From positions 1-36,401 of the forward strand of contig JAAFKB010000037.1 of assembly GCA_013299055.1 (NCBI GenBank): a stretch of DNA of 36,401 bases, given 5' to 3'. Origin of the DNA: Sphaerotilus sp. (GTDB lineage: Bacteria; Pseudomonadota; Gammaproteobacteria; Burkholderiales; Burkholderiaceae_C). Made by a program: the position numbers and the translations under genes. Shown here piece after piece: positions 22,997 to 32,314 of the stretch (position 1 is its first letter; each line of letters starts with the position of its first letter). The notes below the pieces were generated by a model. That model was given only the letters and a program-made list of their open reading frames with translations. It did not search any database and was not told where the DNA came from.

Positions 22997-23935
22997 TCAT
23001 GCGCCCAGGCGCTGCACTCCCGACAACGCGCACTGGTGGACCGCGTTGCGCAGCGCGGCGATCGCCTCGTAGCGCGTGAACGAGCGCCGCCACGCCAGCA
23101 CCACGCGCCGCGTCGGCACCGGGTCGCTGAAGGGGATGTAGCGCAGCAGCGATGGGTGGTCCGGGGACTCGATGCCCGGCGCAATGGAGAGCTGCGGCAC
23201 GACCGTGATGCCCATTCCCGAGGCCACCATGTGCTTGATGGTCTCCAGCGACGAGCCCTCGAAGCTCTTGCGGATGCCTTCGGTGTCGCTGGAGAAACGG
23301 GCGAATTCGGGGCAGACCTCCAGCACGTGGTCGCGGAAGCAGTGGCCGGTGCCCAGCAGGAGCATGGTCTGCTGCTTGAGTTCGGTCGACGAAATCGACG
23401 TGCGCTCGGCCAGCGGATGGTGGCGCGGCACGGCGACCAGGAACGGCTCGTCATAGAGCGGCGCGACCGCCAGCCCGGTGTCGGGGAACGGTTCGGCCAG
23501 GATGGTGCAGTCCAGCTCGCCCGTGCGCAGCATCTCCAGCAGCCGCACGGTGAAGTTCTCCTGCAGCAGCAGCGGCATCTGCGGCACATGGGCGATGGCG
23601 TTGCGCACCAGGTCGGGCAGCAGGTAGGGACCGATGGTGTAGATCACGCCCAGCCGCAGCGGGCCGGTCAGCGGATCCTTGCCGCGGCGTGCGATTTCCT
23701 TGATGGACGCGGCACTCTCCAGCGTGGCCTGGGCCTGCCGGACGATCTCCTCGCCCAGTGGCGTGACGCTGACCTCGCTGCCGCCGCGCTCGAAGAGCTT
23801 GACCTCCAGCTCTTCCTCCAGCTTCTTGATCGCCACCGACAGCGTGGGCTGCGAGACGAAACACGCCTCGGCCGCCCGTCCGAAATGCCGCTCGCGGGCG
23901 ACGGCCACGATGTAGCGCAGTTCGGTGAGTGTCAT
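22997..23935 (-). CDS. oxyR: OxyR, LysR-type peroxide sensor
   Basis: 312 residues. LysR-type helix-turn-helix at the N-terminus (MTLTELRYIVAVARERHFGRAAEACFVSQPTLSVAIKKLE). The redox pair falls at Cys199 and Cys208 (GTGHCFRDHVLEVC), the same numbers and eight-residue spacing as in E. coli OxyR, so hydrogen peroxide sensing by disulfide formation is well supported. ATG 23935 gives exactly this numbering; upstream extension in frame looks non-coding. It usually controls catalase, peroxiredoxin and Dps, none of which is in the window. The neighbouring divergent gene, a diheme cytochrome c, shares a 222-base regulatory region. Confidence 0.95.
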   Translation of the reverse strand: MTLTELRYIVAVARERHFGRAAEACFVSQPTLSVAIKKLEEELEVKLFERGGSEVSVTPLGEEIVRQAQATLESAASIKEIARRGKDPLTGPLRLGVIYTIGPYLLPDLVRNAIAHVPQMPLLLQENFTVRLLEMLRTGELDCTILAEPFPDTGLAVAPLYDEPFLVAVPRHHPLAERTSISSTELKQQTMLLLGTGHCFRDHVLEVCPEFARFSSDTEGIRKSFEGSSLETIKHMVASGMGITVVPQLSIAPGIESPDHPSLLRYIPFSDPVPTRRVVLAWRRSFTRYEAIAALRNAVHQCALSGVQRLGA

Positions 23936-24113
23936 GGGGGGTTCCGTGCCCGCGGCAATGGCGCCGCATGCGGTGATTGTGCTCAAAACCGGTGGCGATG
24001 TCATGACGCCGGTGGGCCTCGGCCTTGGGCGACGAGGCCCCGGAATGTGGCGTCCGGGCATCGCTGCAGGTTTTGCCGCCTGGAAAACGGTCTGGGTGTC
24101 AGGTCTGCGAACC

Positions 24114-24119
24114 TATAAT
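24114..24119 (+). promoter_or_regulatory. -10 element upstream of the cytochrome c gene
   Basis: A perfect TATAAT, 38 bases before ATG 24158. With a start near 24126 the leader would be about 32 bases. No good -35 lies at 17+/-1 (24091-24096 is TCTGGG), so an activator may be needed. Confidence 0.6.
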
Positions 24120-24134
24120 TCGCGGCGTTTTTGC

Positions 24135-24148
24135 TTGATCGACATCAA
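24135..24148. promoter_or_regulatory. Perfect FNR/ANR-type box in the cytochrome c leader
   Basis: TTGAT-CGAC-ATCAA is an exact match to the FNR consensus TTGAT-N4-ATCAA. Its centre is about +15 relative to the start predicted from TATAAT at 24114, and 9 bases before the ATG, where a bound regulator would be expected to block rather than activate transcription. Anaerobic repression by an FNR/ANR/DNR-type protein is the simplest reading. Confidence 0.7.
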
Positions 24149-24157
24149 CACCACCAT

Positions 24158-24820
24158 ATGAGCAAACAGATACTTGCCACGGTCGCTTCCGCTTTTGCAC
24201 TCGCAGCCGGTGTGTCTTCCGTGCATGCTCAGGACAACCCGGCGGGAGATGTGGCCAACGGCCAGAAGAAGGCCGCCATGTGCATCGGCTGCCACGGCAT
24301 CCCGAACTACCGTGCCAGCTTCCCCGAGATCCACCAGGTTCCGATGATTTCGGGCCAGGGCGCCAAGTACATCGTCTCGGCCCTCAACGCCTACAAGAAG
24401 GGCGAGCGCAAGCATCCCACGATGCGCGGGATCGCCGGTTCGATGTCGGACCAGGACATGGCCGACGTGGCCGCGTTCTACGCCGGCCACCAGCGCCCGA
24501 CGCCAGCCGCCACAGCACCCGCGCCTAGCGCGGCGATCGCCGAGCTGCTGAAGAAGGGCAACTGCGCGTCCTGCCACGGCGAAGGCCTGAACAAGCCGAT
24601 CGACGCCAGCTACCCCAAGCTCGCCGGCCAGCACGCCGACTACCTCTATGTGGCCCTCAAGGCCTACAAGGTCGAGAACAATCCCAACGTCGGCCGCAGC
24701 AACGCGATCATGGGTGGCATGGCCAAGCCGTACACCAACGCCGAGCTGAAGACGCTGGCGAACTACATCGCCGGCCTGCCTGGCGATCTGGCCACGGTGT
24801 CGAACCCCAAGTTCCGCTGA
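24158..24820 (+). CDS. Diheme cytochrome c (c4-like), periplasmic
   Basis: 220 residues with signal peptide (SSVHA|QD). Two heme c sites: C42-I-G-C45-H46 and C136-A-S-C139-H140, in two similar ~95-residue lobes joined by an Ala/Pro linker (TPAATAPAPSAA). This is the layout of cytochrome c4, which passes electrons from bc1 to terminal oxidases. Candidate axial methionines lie in 'QVPMISGQG' / 'HPTMRGIAGSM' and 'NAIMGGMAKPY'. ATG 24158 is chosen for the signal peptide; no Shine-Dalgarno is visible because the FNR box occupies that stretch. The copper ATPase gene copA converges 19 bases downstream. Confidence 0.93.
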   Translation: MSKQILATVASAFALAAGVSSVHAQDNPAGDVANGQKKAAMCIGCHGIPNYRASFPEIHQVPMISGQGAKYIVSALNAYKKGERKHPTMRGIAGSMSDQDMADVAAFYAGHQRPTPAATAPAPSAAIAELLKKGNCASCHGEGLNKPIDASYPKLAGQHADYLYVALKAYKVENNPNVGRSNAIMGGMAKPYTNAELKTLANYIAGLPGDLATVSNPKFR

Positions 24821-24839
24821 GTCCGGCTGAGTTCCAGCG

Positions 24840-27080
24840 TCACGCCCCGTCCGTTGCGCGACGGGGCGACCACCGGGCCAGCAGCAGCGCGTTGCCCAGC
24901 ACGCTGACACTGCTGGCTGCCATCGCCGCTCCTGCAACCACCGGGCTGAGCAGGCCAAACGCCGCCAGCGGTATCCCCACCACGTTGTAGACAAACGCCC
25001 AGAACAGGTTCTGGCGGATCTTGGCCGTGGTGCGCCGCGAGATGTCGAGCGCGTCGGCCACGGCGCGCGGATCCCCTCGCATCAGCGTGATGCCGGCGGC
25101 GTGCATGGCGACATCGGTGCCGGTGCCATCGCTGTGGGTGATGGCCATGCCGACATCGGCGGCGGCCAGCGCCGGCGCATCGTTCAGGCCATCGCCGACC
25201 ATCGCCACGCGGGTACCGTCCACCCGCAAGGCGGCGATCACGCCCGCCTTGTCACCGGGCAATACCTCCGCCCGCACCTCGTCGATGCCCAGCGCACGGC
25301 CCACGGCACCCGCGGCGTCGTGGTTGTCGCCGCTGACCAGCAGGGTGCGCACCCCCAGCGCGTGCAGCTGGTCGATGGCCTCGCGCGCGCCGGGCTTGAC
25401 CGTGTCGCCGAAGGCCAGGACGCCCAGCAGCTGTGGCGTCCCCACCGTGCCGTCGGGTGGCACCTCCGCCAGCCACGCCAGCGTCTGCCCCTGCGACTGC
25501 CACCCGTCGGCCGTGGCTTGCAGCGGCGCGACCGCCACCCCCAGCGTCTCCATCCAGCGCCGGCTGCCCAGCCGCAGCGCCCGACCCTGCACCACGCCCA
25601 TGACCCCACGGCCCGCCTGCGCGCGCATCTCGTCCACGGCAGGCAGGGCGCGGCCGGCGGCGGCGGTGACGACTGCGCGGGCCAGCGGGTGTTCGCTGCC
25701 CGACTGCAGCGCCGCCGCCCAGACGAGCACGTCGTCTTCGGTCTGCCCTGGCGCGGCGGCACGCCCGACCAGCGCGGGCTTGCCGGCCGTGAGCGTGCCC
25801 GTCTTGTCGAAGGCCACCACCCGCACGGCGTGGGCGAGTTCAAGGGCCTGCGCGTCCTTGATCAGGATGCCGTGGCGGGCGGCGGCGCCAGTGCCGACCA
25901 TGATCGCCGCCGGCGTCGCCAGTCCCAGTGCGCAGGGGCAGGCGATCACCAGCACGGCGACGGCCCGCAGCACCGCCATCGGCCAGTCCCCCGTCGTCAG
26001 CCCCCAGCCCAGCAGCGTGACCAGCGCAATCACCACCACCGCCGGCACGAACACCGCGCTGACCTGGTCGACCAGCCGCTGGATCGGCGCCTTGCGGGCC
26101 TGCGCCGACTCCACCAGCCGCACGATGCGCGCCAGCGTGGTCTCGGCGCCGACGGCCAGCGTGCGCACCACCAGCCGTCCTTCCCCGTTGACCGCGCCGC
26201 CCGTCACCCGCTGGCCTGCCTCACGCGCCACGGGCAGGCTCTCGCCCGTCAGCAGCGACTCGTCCAGGTGGCTGGCGCCGTCGAGCACCTCGCCATCGAC
26301 CGGCACCCGCTCGCCCGGCCGCACGACCACCCGGTCGCCCACGCGCAGCCGGGCCAGTGGCCGGTCGGCTTCGGTGCCGTCGGGGCCGATGACGTGGGCG
26401 AAGGCGGGGGTGAGGGCTTGCAGGGCGCGGATGGCGTCCACCGTCTGGTGCCGTGCGCGGGTCTCCAGCCACTTGCCGAGCATCACCAGCGTGATCACCA
26501 CCGCGGCACTCTCGAAGTACAGGTGCGGCATGCCCGAGGTGTCCGCCAGCAGCAGCCACACCGACAGCGCATAGGCCGCCGTCGTCCCCAGCGCCACCAG
26601 CAGGTCCATGTTGCCGCTGCCGCTGCGCAAGGCCGCCCAGCCTGCCCGGTAAAAACGTGCGCCCAGCCAGACTTGCACGGGGGTGGCCAGCGCCCACTGC
26701 AGCCACCCCGGCAGCATCCAGTGTCCGCCGAAGCCCTCCGCCAGCATCGGCAGCGCCAGCGGCGCCGACAGCAGCGCGGCGATCGCCACCCGCCGCCCCT
26801 CGGTCAGCCACGGCTGGGCCATCTCCACGGGCGGTGCGTCGGCGGCCACCTCGTCGGGCACGCTGAAGCCGGTGCGGCGCACGGCCTCCTGCAGCGCGGC
26901 ACGGGTGGCGGTGTCCACATGGGCGACGACGTGGGCCTGCTCGGTGGCCAGGTTGACCTCGGCCTCGACCACGCCCGGCACCTTCTTCAGCGCCTTCTCG
27001 ACCCGCGTCACGCAGGACGCGCAGGTCATGCCGTCAACCGGGAGGGTCCATTCGCACAGGGTCAGGTCGGGGGTGTCCAT
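24840..27080 (-). CDS. copA: Copper-translocating P1B-type ATPase (CopA)
   Basis: 746 residues: one N-terminal heavy-metal-associated domain with GMTC20ASC23, then eight membrane helices, the CPC metal site in [12 protein letters not shown] (near residue 380), the DKTGT phosphorylation motif (near 424), GSEHPLA, 'TGESLPV' and [17 protein letters not shown]. The last helices read [10 protein letters not shown] and [15 protein letters not shown], with the Asn, Tyr and Ser pattern of Cu+ exporters. It pumps cytosolic Cu+ to the periplasm, for detoxification or oxidase assembly. ATG 27080 starts directly before the metal-binding domain. A MerR-like inverted repeat lies about 34 bases upstream. 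Confidence 0.95.
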   Translation of the reverse strand: MDTPDLTLCEWTLPVDGMTCASCVTRVEKALKKVPGVVEAEVNLATEQAHVVAHVDTATRAALQEAVRRTGFSVPDEVAADAPPVEMAQPWLTEGRRVAIAALLSAPLALPMLAEGFGGHWMLPGWLQWALATPVQVWLGARFYRAGWAALRSGSGNMDLLVALGTTAAYALSVWLLLADTSGMPHLYFESAAVVITLVMLGKWLETRARHQTVDAIRALQALTPAFAHVIGPDGTEADRPLARLRVGDRVVVRPGERVPVDGEVLDGASHLDESLLTGESLPVAREAGQRVTGGAVNGEGRLVVRTLAVGAETTLARIVRLVESAQARKAPIQRLVDQVSAVFVPAVVVIALVTLLGWGLTTGDWPMAVLRAVAVLVIACPCALGLATPAAIMVGTGAAARHGILIKDAQALELAHAVRVVAFDKTGTLTAGKPALVGRAAAPGQTEDDVLVWAAALQSGSEHPLARAVVTAAAGRALPAVDEMRAQAGRGVMGVVQGRALRLGSRRWMETLGVAVAPLQATADGWQSQGQTLAWLAEVPPDGTVGTPQLLGVLAFGDTVKPGAREAIDQLHALGVRTLLVSGDNHDAAGAVGRALGIDEVRAEVLPGDKAGVIAALRVDGTRVAMVGDGLNDAPALAAADVGMAITHSDGTGTDVAMHAAGITLMRGDPRAVADALDISRRTTAKIRQNLFWAFVYNVVGIPLAAFGLLSPVVAGAAMAASSVSVLGNALLLARWSPRRATDGA
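24843..24868. terminator. Strong hairpin between convergent cytochrome c and copA genes
   Basis: CGCCCCGTC / GACGGGGCG forms a perfect 9-bp stem with an 8-base loop, 23 bases after the cytochrome stop and inside the last codons of copA. It lacks a T-run, so it may stop or stabilise the cytochrome mRNA without being a classic intrinsic terminator. Confidence 0.4.
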
Positions 27081-27113
27081 GCCGTCCACTGTGCGCGCTT
27101 TTCGCCGCGCCGT

Positions 27114-27129
27114 CTTGTCCCCTGTCAAG
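27114..27129. promoter_or_regulatory. Candidate CueR/MerR-type operator of copA
   Basis: CTTGTCCCCTGTCAAG has CTTG/CAAG arms and on the minus strand contains TTGACA (27128-27123), about 43 bases before the copA start. MerR-family copper sensors bind such CTTG..CAAG elements in promoters with long spacers. The -10 is not convincing and no cueR gene is in the window. Confidence 0.4.
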
Positions 27130-27200
27130 TCGGCTGCGTGCGCACAATGCACGGTCGATCGGCCTACACTGCAGCCACCGAATCTGCAGGAGCCGCTCCC

Positions 27201-28796
27201 ATGACCACCGTTCGCCCGCTGTTGCCCACCGTCGTCGCTGCCGTGCTCGCGGCGATGTCCAGTCTGCCCGCCGCGGCCCAGACCCTGCGCTGGGCGACCC
27301 AGGGCGACCCGCAGACCATGGACCCGCATGCCCAGAACGAGTCGCTGACCAACCAGATGAATGCCCAGGTCTACGAGACGCTGGTCGGCCGCGACAAGCA
27401 GCTCGGCATCGTCCCGCAGCTCGCCACCGAGTGGCAGCAGACCGGCCCGCTCACCTGGCGCTTCAAGCTGCGGCCCAACGTCAAGTTCCACGACGGTGCA
27501 CCCTTCACCGCCGACGACGTGGTCTTCTCCATCCTGCGCGCCCGCGAGCCCAGCTCCAACCTCGTCGCCTACGCCAACCAGGTTGGCGAGCCGAAGAAGA
27601 TCGACGCGCTGACGGTCGAGTTCCAGCTGGCGCAGCCCAATCCCGTGTTCCTGCAGCACATGAACACGCTGTTCATCCTGAACAAGGCGTGGTCCGAGAA
27701 GCACCGTGTCACCAGGCCGCAGGACTTCAAGAACAAGGAGGAGAGCTTCGCGGCGCTGAACGCCAACGGCACCGGCCCGTTCATCCTGGTGAGTCGACAG
27801 CCCGACGTGCGCACCAGCTACAAGCGCAACCCGGCGTGGTGGGGCAAGTTCGAGGGCAATCTGCAGGAGGTCGTCTACACCCCGATCAAGAGCGACGCCA
27901 CCCGGCTGGCGGCGCTGGTCTCGGGCGAGGTGGACTTCGTGCTCGACCCTGCCCCGCGTGACGTGGCCAGGCTGAAGACCACCCCTGGCATCAAGGTGGT
28001 CGAGGGCGTGGAGAACCGCGTGCTGTTCATCGGCATGGACCAGTCCCGCGACAAGCTGCTCTACGGGCAGGTGCCGGGTGATGCCAACCCGTTCAAGGAC
28101 GTGCGCGTGCGCCGGGCGCTCTACCAGGCCATCGACATCGAGGCTATCAAGACCAAGCTCATGAACGGGCAGGCGATCCCGACCGGGGCGGTGGTGCCGA
28201 GTCCGCTGGGCAGCCTGAACGACCCGGAGATTGAAAAGCGTCTGCCCTACGATCTCGCCGCCGCCCGCAAGCTGATGGCCGACGCTGGGTACGCCGACGG
28301 CTTCGAGGTCGGCATGGACTGCCCCAACAACCGCTACATCAACGACGAGGAACTCTGCGTCGCGCTGGCGGGCATGTGGTCGCAGCTCAAGGTGAAGGTG
28401 CGCGTCAACGCCATGCCGCGCGCGACCTACTTCCCCAAGCTGCAGAAGCTCGACACCAGCCTCTACCTGCTGGGCTGGGGCGGCTCGATCACCGACCCGG
28501 AAACCACGTTCACCCCGATCTACCGCAGCCGCGCCGACAAGGGCGTGGGCGACTGGAACTTCGGCAACGTGAAGAACGACAAGCTCGATGCGCTGGCGGC
28601 GGCCTCCAGCAAGGAGCCGGACGTGGGCAAGCGCCAGGCCCTCATCAAGCAGGTCTTTGCCGAGCACAACGCGCAGGTCCACCACATCCCGCTGCACCGC
28701 CAGTTCGTCCCCTGGGCGGCGCGCCAGAACGTCACGGTGGTCCACCGGGCGGACAACTGGCTGGAGTGGCAGTGGGTGACGGTGGCGCCGCGCTGA
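27201..28796 (+). CDS. ABC transporter substrate-binding protein, peptide/nickel/opine type (SBP_bac_5)
   Basis: 531 residues with a signal peptide (SLPAAA|QT). The mature chain opens [38 protein letters not shown], the standard start of DppA/OppA-type receptors, with [11 protein letters not shown], '[26 protein letters not shown]' and '[14 protein letters not shown]' in family order. Ligand is probably a di/oligopeptide or similar; not readable from sequence. No permease or ATPase genes accompany it, so it is an orphan receptor in this window. AGGAG is well placed before ATG 27201. A clear terminator follows 40 bases after the stop. Confidence 0.95.
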   Translation: MTTVRPLLPTVVAAVLAAMSSLPAAAQTLRWATQGDPQTMDPHAQNESLTNQMNAQVYETLVGRDKQLGIVPQLATEWQQTGPLTWRFKLRPNVKFHDGAPFTADDVVFSILRAREPSSNLVAYANQVGEPKKIDALTVEFQLAQPNPVFLQHMNTLFILNKAWSEKHRVTRPQDFKNKEESFAALNANGTGPFILVSRQPDVRTSYKRNPAWWGKFEGNLQEVVYTPIKSDATRLAALVSGEVDFVLDPAPRDVARLKTTPGIKVVEGVENRVLFIGMDQSRDKLLYGQVPGDANPFKDVRVRRALYQAIDIEAIKTKLMNGQAIPTGAVVPSPLGSLNDPEIEKRLPYDLAAARKLMADAGYADGFEVGMDCPNNRYINDEELCVALAGMWSQLKVKVRVNAMPRATYFPKLQKLDTSLYLLGWGGSITDPETTFTPIYRSRADKGVGDWNFGNVKNDKLDALAAASSKEPDVGKRQALIKQVFAEHNAQVHHIPLHRQFVPWAARQNVTVVHRADNWLEWQWVTVAPR

Positions 28797-28835
28797 GGCG
28801 GATCATCGGGCGCTGAGCGTGTCCAAGTGCGGATC

Positions 28836-28860
28836 AAGGCGGCCACGGGCCGCCTTTTTT
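28836..28860 (+). terminator. Intrinsic terminator after the ABC binding-protein gene
   Basis: AAGGCGGCC-ACG-GGCCGCCTT followed by a continuous T-run to 28860. The stem is perfect and GC-rich. It insulates the flagellar operon from upstream transcription. Confidence 0.95.
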
Positions 28861-29030
28861 CTGCATGGGCTGCGCGGCGTTGTGGGTGGTGCAGGACGGG
28901 TGGGAATACGGCGCGAAAGCGTGTGCTTATCGGATTCCAGTTCGGTGGGCCGGGCGGAAGAATGGCAGCGACACGCTCCGTGTGGTCCACCAGATCCCTT
29001 CGCCTCACCTCCCACCCTCACCCCCAGCCC

Positions 29031-30212
29031 ATGTCCGGTGACAGCTCCCAAGACAAGACACTGCCAGCGACCGCGCAGCGCCTGCGCAAGGCCCGCGAGG
29101 AGGGACAAGTCGTCCGCTCGCGTGATCTCGGGCATTTCGTGGTGGTCGCTGCGTCGCTGGGGGTGATCGCGGCGGTCGCTCCGTCGCTCACGCAGCGCCT
29201 GCGCGACCTGCTGGCCGCCGCGCTGCGCTTTGACGCCGTGACGGTGGCCCACCCCGCTGCCATGGCCGAGCGCCTGTCGGCCGTGCTGCCCGATCTGCTC
29301 CTGTTCAGTCTCTTGCTGGGGGCGCTGGTGGCGGTCGTGTCGGTGGCCGCCGCCATGGTCTGCGGCGGCTGGGTGTTCACGACCAAGGTGCTGATGCCGA
29401 ATCTCGGCAAGCTCAATCCGCTGACCGGGCTGGCCAATCTCTTCTCCAGGGACAAGCTGGTCGATACCTTCAAGTCCTGTGTGCTGGCCTTGTCGCTGGG
29501 TGTGGTCGGCGCGCTGTGGCTGTGGGCACACCGGGCTGACCTGCATGGCATCCAGGCGGTCGAGCTGGGCGCGGCGTTCCAGACGGCCGGCGCGCAGATC
29601 CTGTCCGGGCTGTGGGTGCTGGTGCTGGTGCTGGCGCTGTTCGCCGTGGTCGATCTGCCCTTGCAGCGTTTCCTGCACGCCTCGCGGCTGAAGATGAGCC
29701 ACCAGCAAGTCAAGGAAGAGCACAAGCAGCAAGAAGGCAGCCCCGAGATCAAGGGCCGCCTGCGCCAGCGCATGCGCGAGGCATCGCGCCGCCGGATGAT
29801 GGGTGCCGTGCCGACGGCCGATCTGGTCGTCATGAACCCGACCCACTACGCGGTGGCGATCCGCTACAGCGAGGACGGTGCCGGCGCCCCGCGGGTGGTG
29901 GCCAAGGGCGTCGACCTGGTGGCCATGCGGATCCGGGATCTGGCGACAGTGTCCCGGGTGCCGGTGCTGGACGCGCCGCCGCTGGCCCGTGCGCTGTATG
30001 CCTCGACCGAGCTGGACCATGAGATCCCGGTGGCGCTCTACAGCGCCGTGGCCCAGGTGCTGGCGCATGTGTTCCGTCTGCGCGAAGCCATGGCCGGCCG
30101 GGCGCCGTATCCGACCTCGCTGGACCCGATTCCCGTTCCGCCGGAGCTGGATCCGGCCGATCCCCGACACCACCGGACCACCGCCCGCCACGGCGCTGCC
30201 CCCACGCCATGA
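29031..30212 (+). CDS. flhB: Flagellar type III export protein FlhB
   Basis: 393 residues: hydrophilic N-terminus (SGDSSQDKTLPATAQRLRKAREEGQVVRSRDLG), four membrane helices (about 30-220), then the cytoplasmic substrate-specificity domain with the autocleavage site NPTH near residue 270 (VVMNPTHYAVAIRY). FlhB switches export from rod-hook to filament proteins. ATG 29031 is chosen because the conserved N-terminus starts there; no strong Shine-Dalgarno is seen. The ~20-residue Pro-rich C-terminal tail is variable. The stop overlaps the start of flhA (ATGA), and the operon begins here after a terminator and ~170 bases of spacer. Confidence 0.97.
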   Translation: MSGDSSQDKTLPATAQRLRKAREEGQVVRSRDLGHFVVVAASLGVIAAVAPSLTQRLRDLLAAALRFDAVTVAHPAAMAERLSAVLPDLLLFSLLLGALVAVVSVAAAMVCGGWVFTTKVLMPNLGKLNPLTGLANLFSRDKLVDTFKSCVLALSLGVVGALWLWAHRADLHGIQAVELGAAFQTAGAQILSGLWVLVLVLALFAVVDLPLQRFLHASRLKMSHQQVKEEHKQQEGSPEIKGRLRQRMREASRRRMMGAVPTADLVVMNPTHYAVAIRYSEDGAGAPRVVAKGVDLVAMRIRDLATVSRVPVLDAPPLARALYASTELDHEIPVALYSAVAQVLAHVFRLREAMAGRAPYPTSLDPIPVPPELDPADPRHHRTTARHGAAPTP

Positions 30213-32314
30213 ATGCCCAGATCCTGAACCTGCAACGCCTGTTCGGCACCCACTCCGCCCTGCTGCAGGGCATGGCCGTGCCGGCGATGATCCTCATGGT
30301 GCTGGCCATGATGGTGTTGCCGCTGCCCACCGTCCTGCTGGACCTGCTGTTCACCTTCAACATCGCGACGGCGCTGATGGTGATGGTGGTGGCGTCCTAC
30401 ATGGTGCGGCCGCTGGACTTCGCGGCCTTTCCCTCGGTGCTGCTGCTGACGACGCTGATGCGGCTGTCGCTGAACGTGGCGTCCAGCCGCGTCGTCCTCC
30501 TGGAGGGGCACACCGGCCCGGGCGCAGCCGGCGCGGTGATCGAAGCCTTCGGGCACTTCCTGATCGGCGGCAATTTCGCGGTCGGCATCATCGTCTTCGC
30601 CATCCTGGTGGTCATCAACTTCGTGGTCGTCACCAAGGGAGCCGAGCGCATCGCCGAGGTGGGGGCGCGCTTCACGCTGGACGCCATGCCCGGCAAGCAG
30701 ATGGCCATCGACGCGGACCTGAACGCCGGCCTGATCGACGAGGCCGAGGCCAAGCGCCGCCGTCTGGAGGTGGGCAACGAAGCGGAGTTCTTCGGCTCGA
30801 TGGACGGTGCTTCGAAGTTCGTGCGCGGGGACGCCATCGCCGGCATCCTCATCCTGTTCATCAACATCGTCGGCGGCTTCATCATCGGTGTGGCCCAGCA
30901 CGACCTCACCGCCTCGGCTGCGGCGAGCACCTACGTGCTGCTGGCCGTAGGCGATGCGCTGGTGGCACAGATCCCCAGTCTGCTGATCTCGGTGGCCGCG
31001 GCCATGGTGGTGTCGCGGGTCGGCAAGGAACAGGACGTGGGCACGCAGATCATCGGCCAGATGTTCCGCACGCCGCAGGCGGTGGGCATGGTGGCCGTGG
31101 TGATCGGGATGCTGGGGCTGGTGCCGGGCATGCCGCATCTGGTGTTCCTGTCGGTGGCGGGCGCGCTGGGCTATCTGTCCTACACGATGCGGGGCCGAGG
31201 GGCGCGGCTGGCCGCCGCCGAAGCGGCCCGGCGCGCACAGGCCGAGGCCCCGCAGGCCCGTGCGCCAGGCGATGAGGCGAGCTGGGAAGACCTGCAGCCG
31301 GTGGACACGCTGGGCATGGAAGTCGGCTACCGGCTGATCGCGCTGGTGGACAAGGAGCGCGGCGGCGACCTGCTCAACCGCATCAAGGGTGTACGCAAGA
31401 AGTTCGCGCAAGAGGTGGGCTTCCTGCCGCCATCCGTCCACATCCGCGACAATCTCGAACTCAAGCCCAGCATGTACCGGCTCACGCTGCGCGGGGCGGT
31501 GGTGGGCGAGGGCGAGGCCTATCCGGGCATGTTCCTGGCCATCAATCCCGGCAATGCCCAGCTGGCGCTGCAGGGGCAGGACACCGTCGATCCGGCCTTC
31601 GGACTGCCCGCGGTGTGGGTCGACGAGCGTCAGCGAGAAACTGCCCAAATGGCTGGGTACACCGTTGTTGATTCCTCGACCGTCGTGGCGACCCATCTTT
31701 CACACTTGATGCAACAACACGCCGCCCGTTTGCTGGGCCGCACCGAAACCCAGGCGCTGGTCGAGCATGTCACCCGACTGGCCCCCAAACTGATCGAAGA
31801 CGTGATTCCCAAGATGATCGGCATCGTCCCGCTGCAGAAGATCCTCCAGTCCTTGCTGGAAGAAGGCGTGCACATCCGCGACATGCGCTCGATCGTCGAA
31901 TCGCTGGCCGAGCAATCGGCGGCCGGTGTCACCGATCCGGCCGAGCTGGCGCGGCGCCTGCGGGTCGCACTGGCCCCGGCGATCGTCCAGCAGATCTACG
32001 GCACCCAGCGTGAGCTGGACGTGATCGCCCTGGAGCCCGACCTGGAGCGGCTGCTCACCCAGGCGCTGACCTCTGCCAACGGACCGGTACTCGACCCCGG
32101 TGTGGCCGACCAGATCAGCCGCAGCGCCCTGGACGCGGCGCGTCGCCAGGAGGATCTCGGCCAGGCCGCGTGCCTGCTGGTGCCGGATCCGCTGCGGCCG
32201 TCGCTGTCGCGTCTGCTGCGCCGCGCCGCGCCCCGCCTGAAGGTGCTCGCGCACAGCGAAATCCCTGACACCCACTCGATCCGCATCGGTTCGATCATCG
32301 GAGCCCACTCATGA
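30209..32314 (+). CDS. flhA: Flagellar type III export gate protein FlhA
   Basis: 701 residues: an eight-helix N-terminal membrane domain with the FHIPEP-type cytoplasmic loop (ARFTLDAMPGKQMAIDADLNAGLIDEAEAKRRR), then a four-subdomain cytoplasmic part from about residue 355 (YRLIALVDKERGGDLLNRIKGVRKKFAQEVGFLPP). FlhA forms the nonameric export ring docking chaperone-substrate complexes. Length and motifs are standard. Translationally coupled to flhB upstream and flhF downstream through ATGA overlaps. Confidence 0.98.
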   Translation: MNAQILNLQRLFGTHSALLQGMAVPAMILMVLAMMVLPLPTVLLDLLFTFNIATALMVMVVASYMVRPLDFAAFPSVLLLTTLMRLSLNVASSRVVLLEGHTGPGAAGAVIEAFGHFLIGGNFAVGIIVFAILVVINFVVVTKGAERIAEVGARFTLDAMPGKQMAIDADLNAGLIDEAEAKRRRLEVGNEAEFFGSMDGASKFVRGDAIAGILILFINIVGGFIIGVAQHDLTASAAASTYVLLAVGDALVAQIPSLLISVAAAMVVSRVGKEQDVGTQIIGQMFRTPQAVGMVAVVIGMLGLVPGMPHLVFLSVAGALGYLSYTMRGRGARLAAAEAARRAQAEAPQARAPGDEASWEDLQPVDTLGMEVGYRLIALVDKERGGDLLNRIKGVRKKFAQEVGFLPPSVHIRDNLELKPSMYRLTLRGAVVGEGEAYPGMFLAINPGNAQLALQGQDTVDPAFGLPAVWVDERQRETAQMAGYTVVDSSTVVATHLSHLMQQHAARLLGRTETQALVEHVTRLAPKLIEDVIPKMIGIVPLQKILQSLLEEGVHIRDMRSIVESLAEQSAAGVTDPAELARRLRVALAPAIVQQIYGTQRELDVIALEPDLERLLTQALTSANGPVLDPGVADQISRSALDAARRQEDLGQAACLLVPDPLRPSLSRLLRRAAPRLKVLAHSEIPDTHSIRIGSIIGAHS

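Noticed and set aside
27081..28745. Long minus-strand open frame extending upstream of copA through the ABC binding-protein gene
   Set aside because: CopA begins clearly at 27080 with its metal-binding domain; the upstream part is antisense to an obvious gene and has no family features.
28861..29030. Sigma-54 or sigma-28 promoter before flhB
   Set aside because: I searched by eye for TGGCAC-N5-TTGCA and TAAA-N15-GCCGATAA type elements and found no acceptable match; the spacer shows nothing else I can support.
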